Assembly (NCBI GenBank): GCA_002772575.1
Contig: PFDL01000036.1
Span: forward strand, 1-17,800
From: Parcubacteria group bacterium CG10_big_fil_rev_8_21_14_0_10_35_15
GTDB taxonomy: Bacteria; Patescibacteriota; Minisyncoccia; Minisyncoccales; GWA2-46-15
DNA: 17,800 nucleotides
Direction of reading: 5' to 3'
Made by a program: the position numbers and the translations under genes. Numbering within the stretch: the first letter of the stretch is position 1; the number at the start of each line of letters is the position of its first letter. Of this stretch, positions 1 to 7,516 are shown piece after piece. The notes beneath the pieces were generated by a model. It saw nothing but the letters and a program-made list of their open reading frames with translations. It was not told the origin of the DNA and searched no databases.

Positions 1-607
1 TATCTTTTTCAATCTTTTTAATATCTCTTTGAAAAGCGTTGGTAGCTGATGCGGTCAGCGGAATTTTTTTAGCTTTTTCTAATAAATTATTGACCGGAAT
101 TGTTTCTTCTAATATATAGTCATTATTTTTTGATTTAGGAGTTCCGTTAACTTCTTTACTGGTAGCCCAAGATTTCTCATCAGTCAGCATCATAGTCTGT
201 TTTGTGGAATTGTTTCCGGCTGGCCAGCCGCTAGCTGCTTCAATACTATCAATCAATAAGTTTTCTTTATTAACAAGCTTAAGGCTTTCTCCGTTATTTC
301 CGAGGGCGCCAGTATAAATTTGATTTGCCGTAATATTGGGGACTGTTTCGTTATTTGTTCTTTCTAGTAAATAAAATCCATTATAGCCGATTATGCCCTT
401 TAAAACTATGTTCGGGGCATTGTCATCGGAAACAATTTTCCAGTTAGTTATATCTATATCTAGATTGGTATTATTATAAAGTTCTATCCATTCGTCGTTG
501 GCCGAAGTCGTTGTGCCCATCCAAGATAATTCATTAAAAATAACAATTGAAGCTGCTAGAGTTTTTAATGGGAGTAAAATAATAACGAATAGAGACAAGA
601 ACAACAT
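1..607 (-). CDS. Secreted lamin-tail-domain (LTD) protein, 5' part; 3' end beyond the window
   Basis: Open reading frame from the ATG at 607 running leftward without a stop to position 1 (202 complete codons). Residues 1-19 form a signal peptide: a hydrophobic stretch with LFVIILLPLK followed by TLAAS, a plausible signal peptidase site. Residues about 21-135 resemble a lamin-tail domain, with the hallmark order NELSW, then DEWIELYN, a Trp in TNWKI, GFYLLER, and a GWPAGNN segment. After about residue 150 the chain becomes Lys-rich and low in complexity, like a linker. LTDs are small Ig-like beta-sandwiches on surface or secreted proteins, often nucleases or cell-wall proteins; what follows the LTD here is out of view. 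A weak promoter (TTGTCA at 647-642, 17-nt spacer, TAGTTG at 624-619) could drive it. Not seen: an enzymatic domain in the visible part. Confidence 0.82.
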   Translation of the reverse strand, partial: MLFLSLFVIILLPLKTLAASIVIFNELSWMGTTTSANDEWIELYNNTNLDIDITNWKIVSDDNAPNIVLKGIIGYNGFYLLERTNNETVPNITANQIYTGALGNNGESLKLVNKENLLIDSIEAASGWPAGNNSTKQTMMLTDEKSWATSKEVNGTPKSKNNDYILEETIPVNNLLEKAKKIPLTASATNAFQRDIKKIEKD

Positions 608-640
608 ATTTTTAACAACAACTATTGAACACTCTTGCTC

Positions 641-669
641 TTGACAAAATTATGGTTATATAGTATGAT
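641..669 (+). promoter_or_regulatory. Sigma-70-type promoter of the 6S-like RNA
   Basis: TTGACA at 641-646, a 17-nt spacer, and TATGAT at 664-669: eleven of twelve consensus positions. Transcription should start near 676. There is no credible protein start downstream, only the structured RNA at 676-849, so this promoter appears dedicated to that RNA. Confidence 0.75.
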
Positions 670-675
670 TGATAT

Positions 676-849
676 TATTAGTCAACTAAAAAATTGTCTA
701 TTCGGGTGGGGACACCCTCTAAGGGGAGAATTTTTTTTGAAGGAGATTTCGGGATTCCTTTGGAACCTCTGGAATCTTCCTCGGAAAAATTTGAGACTCG
801 TGACTGGCGTCCGGGTATGCCCCCACCCGAGGAGACATTCTATTTTTTT
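676..849 (+). ncRNA. ssrS: Candidate 6S RNA (about 174 nt)
   Basis: The segment lies between a near-perfect promoter and a T-run (843-850) and folds by hand into a long interrupted rod. The closing stem pairs 696-699 (GTCT) with 833-836 (AGAC) and 703-711 (CGGGTGGGG) with 821-829 (CCCCACCCG). A large internal bubble follows, with a small hairpin on the 5' side (715-718/722-725) and another on the 3' side (807-810/817-820). An upper arm pairs about 728-737 with 783-792 and 739-750 with 771-782, capped by a TTCC/GGAA hairpin (755-758/762-765). Closing stem, central bubble and terminal arm at about 180 nt is the architecture of 6S RNA, which mimics an open promoter and sequesters RNA polymerase. 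The identification rests on architecture, length and promoter, not on sequence identity. SRP RNA is unlikely because its conserved GGAA-loop core is absent. The 3' end meets the stop of the convergent pilB-like gene. Confidence 0.58.
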
Positions 850-2159
850 TACCCTGTTCCGATAGTTCTCTCTAACTCCTCAATAGTAGTCAATCCTTCG
901 ATCACTCTAATAAGCCCGTCTTGATACATAGTAACCATTCCTTTTTGAATGGCTTTATTTTTAAGATCGCTTGTTGGAGGATTGCCAATTACAAATCTCT
1001 CCATATCGTCGTCTATTAGAAAAGCTTCAAAAACGCCCAACCTGCCCTTATATCCGGTAAAACCACAATCTTTACATCCCTTAGCAATAGGGATTTTTGT
1101 TCGGGAAGTTATTTCCGCTATTTTTATGTTTTTTGGTAAAGCTTCTGGCGCCAGCTCCTTACTAATCTTTTTTAATTGTTCTGGAGAAATATTCTTAAAT
1201 TCGGCGCATTTTGGACAAACTTTTCTGATTAATCTTTGGGCGATTATTAAATTTATGGCAGAAGCAACTGATGCTGGAGTTGTTCCCAAATCAACTAATC
1301 TGGCAATAGTTCCGGCTGAATCATTGGCGTGAATAGTGGAGAAGACCAAATGTCCAGTTAAGGCCGCTTGGAGAGCGATTTCAGCTGTTTCTAAATCTCT
1401 TATTTCTCCAATCAAGATTACATCCGGGTCTTGCCTAACAATAGCTCTCAATCCAGAAGCAAAATCATAACCCTTTATTGGTTCGGCTTGGGTTTGCGAG
1501 ATGCCCTCAAGTCTATATTCAATTGGATCCTCAATAGTAATTACTTTTATGGTTGAATTTTGGACTTCTTTTAAGAAAGCATACAGAGTTGTTGTTTTAC
1601 CAGAACCAGTTGGACCGGTAACTATGATCATACCATTTGGTTTGTTAATTTCTTTGCGGAATATCTCTAAAAGATCGTCTCTCAATCCTAATTGTTCTAG
1701 ACTGATTAGGCTTTTCGGATTTAAAATTCTTAAAACAATTGATTCTCCGTATTCAGATGGCAAGGTGGAAGATCTGACTTCTATATTTTCTTTATGATTA
1801 ATAATGGAAAAACGACCATCTTGTGGTCGATCGCTGATATTGAGCTTGATTCCTGATACTAATTTTAAACGCGATAATAATTGTTTGTATTCTTGGTGAG
1901 AAATAGTGACAAGGTCTTGTAAAACTCCATCGATTCTTAAGCGAATTTTAATTTGATTTTCTTCGGTTTCAAAATGGACATCAGAAGCATCAAGATCAAT
2001 CGAGCCGATAAAAATTATTTCTAAAAGCTCGCTAGTATTTTTGCCAAAAAATTGAGAAACAGCCTTAGCAAATTCCGTAATATTAACGATTTTCTCTGCT
2101 TGTTGGCTAGAAATTTCTATTGTCCCAATAGCTTTTTTTGAAGCAGAACTGTTTATCAT
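849..2159 (-). CDS. pilB: Type IV pilus assembly / type II secretion ATPase (PilB/GspE family)
   Basis: A hexameric secretion ATPase that would power pilus extension from the cytoplasmic face of the membrane. All family motifs are visible: Walker A GPTGSGKT at residues 182-189, Asp box ITIEDPIEY 207-215, Walker B DPDVILIGEIRD 244-255, His box GHLVFSTIHAND 269-280, and a four-cysteine zinc site (CPKC 315-318 and CKDC 362-365), which marks extension ATPases (PilB/GspE) rather than the retraction ATPase PilT. At 436 residues it is shorter than full PilB (about 560) and lacks most of the N-terminal MshEN-like region; only the N2 and C-terminal domains are recognisable. No other pilus gene is visible, so partners must lie elsewhere. 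The start at 2159 gives a Ser/Lys-rich N-terminus; no Shine-Dalgarno site is seen. Its stop falls at the 3' end of the convergent 6S-like RNA. Confidence 0.93.
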   Translation of the reverse strand: MINSSASKKAIGTIEISSQQAEKIVNITEFAKAVSQFFGKNTSELLEIIFIGSIDLDASDVHFETEENQIKIRLRIDGVLQDLVTISHQEYKQLLSRLKLVSGIKLNISDRPQDGRFSIINHKENIEVRSSTLPSEYGESIVLRILNPKSLISLEQLGLRDDLLEIFRKEINKPNGMIIVTGPTGSGKTTTLYAFLKEVQNSTIKVITIEDPIEYRLEGISQTQAEPIKGYDFASGLRAIVRQDPDVILIGEIRDLETAEIALQAALTGHLVFSTIHANDSAGTIARLVDLGTTPASVASAINLIIAQRLIRKVCPKCAEFKNISPEQLKKISKELAPEALPKNIKIAEITSRTKIPIAKGCKDCGFTGYKGRLGVFEAFLIDDDMERFVIGNPPTSDLKNKAIQKGMVTMYQDGLIRVIEGLTTIEELERTIGTG

Positions 2160-2265
2160 ATTATTATGTATCGACTCAATCCCGAGAAAGAGTTAGAATT
2201 AATATGGTAATTTAAAGTTGCATTTTTATACTTTATCCTGCTTTATTCTATTAGTCAAACTTTTT

Positions 2266-3171
2266 ATGATAGAATCGGAAGTTAAAAAACAAACACTGGC
2301 TATTATTGATGGAAATTCAATTGTTCACCGCGCTTACCACGCCTTGCCGCCTTTCACGACTAAAGACGGGATATTGGTAAATGCGGTTTATGGTTTCTTT
2401 TCTTTTCTTTTTAAGGTTATTAAAGAGCTGGCGCCAGAAGCTATTGCCGTTACCTTTGATTTAGCTGCTCCTACTTTTCGTCATTATCAATTTGACGGAT
2501 ATAAAGCTAAAAGAAAAAAAGCTCCGGATGATCTTTATTATCAGATTCCAAAAATAAAAGATATTCTCAATGCTTTTAATATAAAATTTTTTACTCAAGA
2601 AGGTTTTGAGGCAGACGATCTTATCGGCACAATTGCTAGTTTAGCCAACAATAATCCTGATTTTAAAGTTGTTATTATAAGTAGCGATACTGATGTTTTG
2701 CAACTAGTAAGCAAAGACACTAACGCCATGATTTTGCAAAGAGGCATAAGTCAGGCAATCATTTATAAGGAAAAAGATGTTTTGGAAAAATATCAAGGCC
2801 TTACTCCAAAACAATTAATTGATTTTAAGGCTTTAAGGGGAGATCCTACGGACAATATTCCTGGAGTTTTTGGAATTGGAGAAAAAACAGCAATTGATTT
2901 AATCGGCAAATTTAATAGTTTAGAAAATCTTTATTCAGTATTAGACAAAGAAGAAACAAAAAAAATAGTTAAGCAATCTGTTTTAGATAAGCTTATTAGT
3001 CAGAAAGATCAGGCATTTATGAGTAGAAATTTAGCAGAAATTCATACGAATATAGAAATAGACTTTGATTTAAATCTTTGTTTTTGGAAAGATTACGATT
3101 ACAAAGAAGTTGAGAAACTTTTTAAGGATTTAGGCTTTTTCAGCCTAGCATCAAAGTTGCCAAGAATATAA
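2266..3171 (+). CDS. Stand-alone 5'-3' exonuclease (PolA N-terminal domain family)
   Basis: A flap/5'-3' exonuclease equivalent to the N-terminal domain of DNA polymerase I, expected to remove RNA primers and repair flaps. With the ATG at 2266 the protein has 301 residues. Metal-binding acids sit in the usual order: D15 in IIDGNS, D65 in VTFD, E115 and D117/D118 in FEADDLIG, D141 and D143 in SSDTD, and D193/D196 in GDPTDN. A helix-3-turn-helix DNA-binding motif follows (PGVFGIGEKTA, about 199-209). The polymerase domain is absent; the stop at 3169-3171 is clean and the last helix is complete, so this is a single-domain enzyme and not a fragment. An in-frame ATG at 2218 was not used, because it adds a hydrophobic extension foreign to the family and overlaps a TATACT box (2227-2232) that could be the -10 element of this gene. 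Confidence 0.9.
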   Translation: MIESEVKKQTLAIIDGNSIVHRAYHALPPFTTKDGILVNAVYGFFSFLFKVIKELAPEAIAVTFDLAAPTFRHYQFDGYKAKRKKAPDDLYYQIPKIKDILNAFNIKFFTQEGFEADDLIGTIASLANNNPDFKVVIISSDTDVLQLVSKDTNAMILQRGISQAIIYKEKDVLEKYQGLTPKQLIDFKALRGDPTDNIPGVFGIGEKTAIDLIGKFNSLENLYSVLDKEETKKIVKQSVLDKLISQKDQAFMSRNLAEIHTNIEIDFDLNLCFWKDYDYKEVEKLFKDLGFFSLASKLPRI

Positions 3172-3191
3172 TATAATAACATTTTAATTTT

Positions 3192-3797
3192 ATGGAAGAA
3201 GAGAAAATCACTAAGGAGATTGTAGAAAAATTTATGTCTATTCACGGAGAAGCCAGGGGAGTTACTATAAAAGTTGACTGGGAATTTATTTTGAAAAAAG
3301 AAGGCAAGGAAGCGCTAGAGAAGCTGGAGAATAGAATGGCGGAACTTGGCTATCCTCTAAAGTTTGAAGAAATCGAAACAATGGGTTTTTATCCAATAGG
3401 ATTGGATGCGCTTTCAATGGCGGTGATTAGTGAGATTTTTAATTATGATGAACAAAAATTTTTTGAAGTTGGGTCAACAGCTCCGAAATTTTCTATCTTT
3501 TTAAAAGTATTTTTGAAATATTTTATTTCTCCCGAACAAGCTATTCAAGAGGCTTCAAAGATGTGGAGGCAACATTATAGCGTCGGAGATTTAATTGTGA
3601 CAGAGTTTAATGAAGAGAAGGGCTATACCGTCTTGCGATTGGAAAACTTTAAACTTAGTAAAATTCATTGTTATAATTTACTTGGTTATTTCTCTAAAAT
3701 TTTAGAAATGATTATTAACACAAAAGTATTTACCGAAGAAAGGAAATGTGTTTTTAGCGGAGATAGTTATCACGAGTATTTTTTAAGATGGAAATAA
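3192..3797 (+). CDS. Putative V4R/HNOB-like sensory protein
   Basis: A 201-residue cytosolic protein without signal peptide or membrane segment. I cannot assign a family firmly. The C-terminal half (about 125-201) has the layout of V4R/heme-NO-binding-like small-molecule sensor domains: a helix with MWRQHYSVGDL, beta strands in YTVLRLENF, a helix around HCYNLLGYFSKILE, and a terminal KCVFSGDSYHEYFLRW, which resembles the Cys/Gly/His...Trp ending of those domains. The N-terminal part is a helical, charged region. The gene starts 20 nt after the exonuclease stop and overlaps the histidine kinase by 10 bp, so the two are probably co-translated and the protein may feed a signal to the kinase. TATAAT boxes at 3167-3177 lie just upstream but lack a convincing -35. 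Haem binding cannot be judged from sequence alone. Confidence 0.68.
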   Translation: MEEEKITKEIVEKFMSIHGEARGVTIKVDWEFILKKEGKEALEKLENRMAELGYPLKFEEIETMGFYPIGLDALSMAVISEIFNYDEQKFFEVGSTAPKFSIFLKVFLKYFISPEQAIQEASKMWRQHYSVGDLIVTEFNEEKGYTVLRLENFKLSKIHCYNLLGYFSKILEMIINTKVFTEERKCVFSGDSYHEYFLRWK

Positions 3798-5317
3798 CTG
3801 CTCAAGAATATTTGAAAATGTCTATATTTAAAAGATTAGATAAATCGAGGGATAAGGATAAAAAAATTTCTCTTTTATTAACGGATTTAGCGTCTTTAGA
3901 GAATTATATAAAAGATTTTTTTAATTTTTCTCCATTGCCAATTTGTTTTATAAGTCCATTGGGAGTGGTTCTTGAGGTTAATCCGGCTTTTGAAAAAACT
4001 TCAGGTTTTTCTAGCGAAGAAATTATAGGAGAATCAATTAATCAGATTTTTGATAAAGAAGAAATTCTTAGCATTACAAAAGAAACTTTAGAGAATGGGT
4101 TCGTGGCGGCCAAAGATTTGTTTTTGAGAAGAAAAGATGGCAACGACTTAACTGTTAGGATCTTCACTAAGATGCGTATAGATGAAAAATTAAGACCAAT
4201 AGGGTATTTTTTAGGCCTCTTTGATTTAAGCGATATTAAGAAAACAGAAGATGAATTAAAAAAGGTGCAGGCAGCTCTTTTGAATATTCTTGAAGATACC
4301 GAGGGAGCCAGAAGAATGACAGAGGAAGAGAAAAATAAAACTCAAGCAATAGTCACTAATTTCACAGACGGGCTTTTGTTTTTTGACAAAGATCATAATC
4401 TAGCATTGATTAATCCAAAAGCGGAAGACTTCTTTAAAACAGACAATTCCAGGGGGTTAAAAGAAATAATTGAATTTCTCGGATCAGATATAAAAGATAT
4501 TTTTAGAAAAGAATTTGTTATGGCTAAAGACTTTATTCTTGAGATTTCCGCAATTTCAATGGAGAAAGATGGAGTTGATCTTGGGAATCTGGTGGTTTTA
4601 CATGATGTTAGCCGTGAAAAAATAATTGAAAAACTAAAAACAGAATTTGTCTCTTTGGCTGCTCATCAATTAAGAACGCCTCTTTCTGCTATCAAGTGGA
4701 GCTTGAGGATGATCTTAGATGGAGATTTGGGGAAAATAAATAAAGATCAGAAAGAAATTATGGAAAAAACTTATCAATCAAATGAAAGGATGATAGCTCT
4801 TGTTAATGATCTTTTGAGCGTTGCCAGGATTGAAGAAGGTAAATACGCTATAAATCCGATTTCTATTGATGTGGCTGAAATTTGCAGGTTAGCGATTGAC
4901 TCTATTGCAGATGGTTTTAAAAAGAAAGGCATTAGACTTAAGTTTATTAAACCAAGTAAATCAATTATGGTTTTTTGTGATAAAGAAAAGATCGGGTTAG
5001 TCCTTCAAAATATGCTTGATAATGCTTTAAAGTATACGACAAAATTAGGCAAAGTATCTTTGTCTATAGAAGAGACCCTAGTTGATGTTACTTTTAATAT
5101 CAAAGATACGGGGATCGGCATAGCGAAAAACGAACAAAACAGAGTTTTTTCTAAATTCTTTAGAACTAATGAGGCTGTTTTATCTGAACCAGTTGGTAGT
5201 GGCTTGGGTCTTTATATGGCCAAGAATATAATAGATAGTCATAATGGAAAAATCGGGTTTAAGTCGCAACCAGGCAAGGGCACAACTTTTTATTTTACTC
5301 TCAAGAAAGATACTTAA
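3788..5317 (+). CDS. Cytosolic PAS-PAS histidine kinase
   Basis: A two-component sensor kinase of 509 residues with no transmembrane segment. A PAS domain spans about 41-150 (PLGVVLEVNPAFEKTSGF, then the RRKDG strand), a charged helix with coiled-coil character about 150-185, and a second PAS-like domain about 186-280. The HisKA dimerisation helix carries the phospho-acceptor H293 in AAHQLRTPLS. The ATP-binding domain has the N box (NMLDNALKY, 408-416), G1 (DTGIGIA, 440-446), an F box (FSKFFR, 454-459) and G2 (GSGLGL, 470-475). All catalytic motifs are intact. The start overlaps the preceding sensor gene by 10 bp; the Met at 3818 is an alternative. Two receiver-only regulators follow, the likely phosphotransfer partners. 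Being soluble, it should sense an internal cue such as redox state, a ligand, or the neighbouring sensor protein. Confidence 0.93.
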   Translation: MEITAQEYLKMSIFKRLDKSRDKDKKISLLLTDLASLENYIKDFFNFSPLPICFISPLGVVLEVNPAFEKTSGFSSEEIIGESINQIFDKEEILSITKETLENGFVAAKDLFLRRKDGNDLTVRIFTKMRIDEKLRPIGYFLGLFDLSDIKKTEDELKKVQAALLNILEDTEGARRMTEEEKNKTQAIVTNFTDGLLFFDKDHNLALINPKAEDFFKTDNSRGLKEIIEFLGSDIKDIFRKEFVMAKDFILEISAISMEKDGVDLGNLVVLHDVSREKIIEKLKTEFVSLAAHQLRTPLSAIKWSLRMILDGDLGKINKDQKEIMEKTYQSNERMIALVNDLLSVARIEEGKYAINPISIDVAEICRLAIDSIADGFKKKGIRLKFIKPSKSIMVFCDKEKIGLVLQNMLDNALKYTTKLGKVSLSIEETLVDVTFNIKDTGIGIAKNEQNRVFSKFFRTNEAVLSEPVGSGLGLYMAKNIIDSHNGKIGFKSQPGKGTTFYFTLKKDT

Positions 5318-5347
5318 TTTTGAACAGCTTTCGTTTTATTCGATTTT

Positions 5348-5375
5348 TTGCTAGAATTCAAAGCAGTTATAGAAT
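5348..5375 (+). promoter_or_regulatory. Possible promoter for the response regulators
   Basis: TTGCTA at 5348-5353, a 16-nt spacer and TAGAAT at 5370-5375, in the 112-nt gap between kinase and first regulator. A second TAGAAT occurs at 5352-5357. The match is moderate; it would let the receivers be made separately from the kinase. Confidence 0.3.
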
Positions 5376-5393
5376 AAATCAATTAAAGTATAA

Positions 5394-5418
5394 GCGGAGC
5401 TTAGCCTTTTTGCTTCGC
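5394..5418 (+). promoter_or_regulatory. Leader hairpin before the first response regulator
   Basis: GCGGAGC (5394-5400) pairs with GCTTCGC (5412-5418) in a 7-bp stem with one G-U pair and an 11-nt loop, ending 11 nt before the ATG at 5430. No T-run follows, so it is not an intrinsic terminator; it could shape translation or mRNA stability. Confidence 0.45.
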
Positions 5419-5429
5419 GAAAACGTAAT

Positions 5430-5801
5430 ATGAAAAAGATTTTAATTGTTGAAGACGATGAGATTATGATCAATCTTCTTGCTAAGAAGCTTAGAGATCA
5501 TGGCTATATTGTCTCTTTGGCTAAGGACGGGCAAGTTGGTTTGAGCTTATTAAAAGAAAAAGAGAATCCAGATTTAATTTTAATGGATTTGGTTATGCCA
5601 AAAATAGATGGTTATTCGGTTATGGAAGAAATTCAAAAAGACGAAGAATTGGCGAAGATTCCGTTAATTGTTATTTCTAATTCTGGGCAACCAGTCGAAT
5701 TAGATAAGATAAAGGAATTGGGCGCAATAGATTGGTTGGTAAAAACAGAGTTTAATCCTCAAGAACTGCTTGAAAAAATAATAAAACAACTTGGTGAATA
5801 A
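5430..5801 (+). CDS. Single-domain response regulator (receiver only)
   Basis: A 123-residue CheY-like receiver. The acidic pocket is E8/D9/D10 (ILIVEDD), the phospho-acceptor is D53 in LMDLVMP, the switch Ser is S83 in VISNS and the conserved Lys is K105 in WLVK. No DNA-binding or other output domain follows; the chain ends right after the last receiver helix. It would act by protein contact or as a phosphate sink or relay for the kinase encoded upstream. It lies 112 nt after the kinase and 11 nt before a second receiver gene, so the pair is surely co-transcribed. The start follows a leader hairpin and has no Shine-Dalgarno site. Confidence 0.92.
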   Translation: MKKILIVEDDEIMINLLAKKLRDHGYIVSLAKDGQVGLSLLKEKENPDLILMDLVMPKIDGYSVMEEIQKDEELAKIPLIVISNSGQPVELDKIKELGAIDWLVKTEFNPQELLEKIIKQLGE

Positions 5802-5812
5802 CAATATTTAAT

Positions 5813-6181
5813 ATGTCAAGAAAAATTTTGATCATAGAAGACGATAAATTTCTAAGAGAGTTAATGGTTAGAAAGCTAGTTAATGATGGTTATGAAGCCA
5901 TTGAAGCGACTAATGGCGAAGAGGGAGTTAGAACCGCTAAGGCCGAAAAACCAGATTTAATTTTATTAGATCTTATCCTTCCCGGGATTGATGGCTTTGA
6001 ATCATTAACTAGAATAAGAAAAGATCAAGAGACTGCTAATATCCCCGTAATTATCCTTTCAAATCTTGGCCAAAAAGAAGACATTGAAAAAGGCCTAAAG
6101 CTCGGAGCGACTGATTATTTAATTAAGGCTCATTTTGCTCCTGGAGAGATTGCTGAAAAAATAGCATCAATCCTAAAATAG
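5813..6181 (+). CDS. Second single-domain response regulator (receiver only)
   Basis: A 122-residue CheY-like receiver, paralogous to its neighbour. The acidic pocket is E9/D10/D11 (ILIIEDD), the phosphorylation site D53 in LLDLILPGID, the switch Ser S83 in ILSN and the Lys K105 in YLIK. As in the first regulator, there is no output domain. Sequence identity between the two is moderate; the surface helices differ, so they probably contact different targets. It sits 11 nt after the first receiver and 16 nt before holA, within one transcription unit. Twin receivers beside one kinase recall PilG/PilH or sink-plus-effector pairs, but that function is only an analogy. Confidence 0.92.
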   Translation: MSRKILIIEDDKFLRELMVRKLVNDGYEAIEATNGEEGVRTAKAEKPDLILLDLILPGIDGFESLTRIRKDQETANIPVIILSNLGQKEDIEKGLKLGATDYLIKAHFAPGEIAEKIASILK

Positions 6182-6197
6182 TTTAGACAAAGATCAA

Positions 6198-7139
6198 ATG
6201 ATAATTTTTCTTTATGGTCAAGACGATTTTCGGTCTAAGTTAAAACTTAAAGAAATCATTGATCAATATCAGAATGTTCGCCATAGCGGGCTTAATTTAT
6301 TTTATATTGATTTTAAGGAGAATCAATTTAGTTCTTTTAAAGAAAAAGTGGAAACGATTTCAATATTTGCAAAAAAGAAATTAATTATTCTTTCTGGTTC
6401 ATTGGCGAATCTAGATTTAAGTAAAGATATTCTAGATTATTTTAAAAGAAATGGTCAAAAATATAAAGACGATATTTTTGTGTTTTTTGAGAAAGATAAA
6501 TTCAACACAGACAACCCATTGTTCTCTTTTTTGAAAGAGAAAGCCAAAACTCAGGAATTTAAACTTCTTTCGGGAAAATCATTACATCTCTGGACAGAGA
6601 AAGAAATCAAAAGACTAAAAACAGAGATCAGTCCGATCGCTTTAAAAAGATTAATCGCTTCTTCTAACAATGATCTTTGGAGACTTTCAACCGAAATTAA
6701 GAAATTAGTCTCTTACAAGAATTGTGAAAAAATTGAGATCATTGATGTTGAATTATTGACAGAACTAGAAATAGAGACCAATATTTTCAAAACAATAGAC
6801 GCCATTGCCCTCTTAGACAAAAAAACAGCTCTAAGGTTGCTTAGTCAGCATCTTGAAAACGGAGATCCTCCATTTTATCTCTTAACGATGATTAATTATC
6901 AATTCAGGAATATCTTAGTAATCAAGAGTTTGTTGCAACAAAATATGTCTTTTCCAATGATTCTAAAAGTATCCAGACTTAACCCTTTTGTTGCTAAAAA
7001 GTGTTATTCTTTAGCTGGTCAATTTAGCTTTAAGAGATTAAAAGATATATATTTAAAAATATTAGAGGCGGATCTAAAAATAAAAACCGGGAAAGTCTCT
7101 GCCCGGCAGTGTCTGGAGCTATTGGTTTCTCAAATTTAA
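6198..7139 (+). CDS. holA: DNA polymerase III subunit delta
   Basis: The delta subunit opens the beta sliding clamp within the clamp loader at the replication fork. The 313-residue length is slightly short for the family (about 320-345). The N-terminus begins with the family's typical strand and motif, IIFLYGQDDFRSKLKLKEII, followed by an AAA+-like fold that lacks an ATP-binding P-loop, as expected for delta. The middle has LWTEKEIKRL and an SSNNDLWRLSTEIKKL segment typical of HolA domain II, and the C-terminal helical collar region is present (about 200-313, with FKTIDAIALLDKKTALRLL). It starts 16 nt after the second response regulator, without a Shine-Dalgarno site. Its stop overlaps that of rpsT on the other strand. 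Confidence 0.88.
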   Translation: MIIFLYGQDDFRSKLKLKEIIDQYQNVRHSGLNLFYIDFKENQFSSFKEKVETISIFAKKKLIILSGSLANLDLSKDILDYFKRNGQKYKDDIFVFFEKDKFNTDNPLFSFLKEKAKTQEFKLLSGKSLHLWTEKEIKRLKTEISPIALKRLIASSNNDLWRLSTEIKKLVSYKNCEKIEIIDVELLTELEIETNIFKTIDAIALLDKKTALRLLSQHLENGDPPFYLLTMINYQFRNILVIKSLLQQNMSFPMILKVSRLNPFVAKKCYSLAGQFSFKRLKDIYLKILEADLKIKTGKVSARQCLELLVSQI

Positions 7140-7399
7140 ATCTTTAATCTTATAGATCGGCTGATCCTTGATTTTCTTCGCGAAGCTTTATTCTTTTTAA
7201 TAACGTTTCTTTTAGCGGCCTTATCTAGGGCTTTATAAATCTGGGGCAAAAGTTTTTCTGCTTCAGCGTTTTTTTTCTCAATCAAAAACTTCTTGATTCT
7301 TTTTTCGAGATCTTTAATTTTATTCTTATTCAGAATATTATGCTTTCTTCTTTTTTCGCTTTGTCTGAAAGCTTTTTTTGCAGATTTAGTAATAGCCAC
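7136..7399 (-). CDS. rpsT: 30S ribosomal protein S20
   Basis: An 87-residue, strongly basic helical protein that binds the 5' domain of 16S rRNA and helps assemble the small subunit. The family signature is clear: MAITKSAKKAFRQSEKRR at the start, then a helical LEKRIKKFLIEKKNAEA segment, LPQIYKALDKAAKRNVI, and the ending KNKASRRKSRISRSI. The start codon is GTG at 7399-7397. Length equals the usual S20 (about 87). The gene is convergent with holA; their stops overlap by 4 bp, leaving no room for a separate terminator. A promoter is visible upstream at 7448-7420. Confidence 0.96.
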   Translation of the reverse strand: MAITKSAKKAFRQSEKRRKHNILNKNKIKDLEKRIKKFLIEKKNAEAEKLLPQIYKALDKAAKRNVIKKNKASRRKSRISRSIRLKI

Positions 7400-7419
7400 T
7401 GTTTTGATATTACAAGATT

Positions 7420-7448
7420 AACATAGCATTGAATTTTAAAAAGATCAA
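7420..7448 (-). promoter_or_regulatory. rpsT promoter
   Basis: Read on the minus strand: TTGATC (7448-7443), a 17-nt spacer and TATGTT (7425-7420). Transcription would start near 7413, giving a leader of about 14 nt before the GTG start of rpsT. Confidence 0.5.
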
Positions 7449-7516
7449 TGTTTATGGCAAATTCATAGCATCTGAGTTAAAATATATAAAGATATAAAGA
7501 AAAATAAAGGAAAATA

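Noticed and set aside
635-924. Two overlapping 76-codon plus-strand ORFs (635-865 and 694-924)
   Set aside because: They cover the 6S-like RNA and the end of the opposite-strand pilB-like gene, have no family resemblance, and contain low-complexity runs produced by the RNA stems.
2218-2265. Upstream ATG of the exonuclease frame
   Set aside because: The 16 extra residues are hydrophobic and unlike the family, and the segment contains a probable -10 element; the ATG at 2266 fits the normal N-terminus.
3131-3147. Hairpin TAGGCT/AGCCTA near the end of the exonuclease gene
   Set aside because: It lies within the coding sequence, has no T-run after it, and the next gene starts only 20 nt after the stop.
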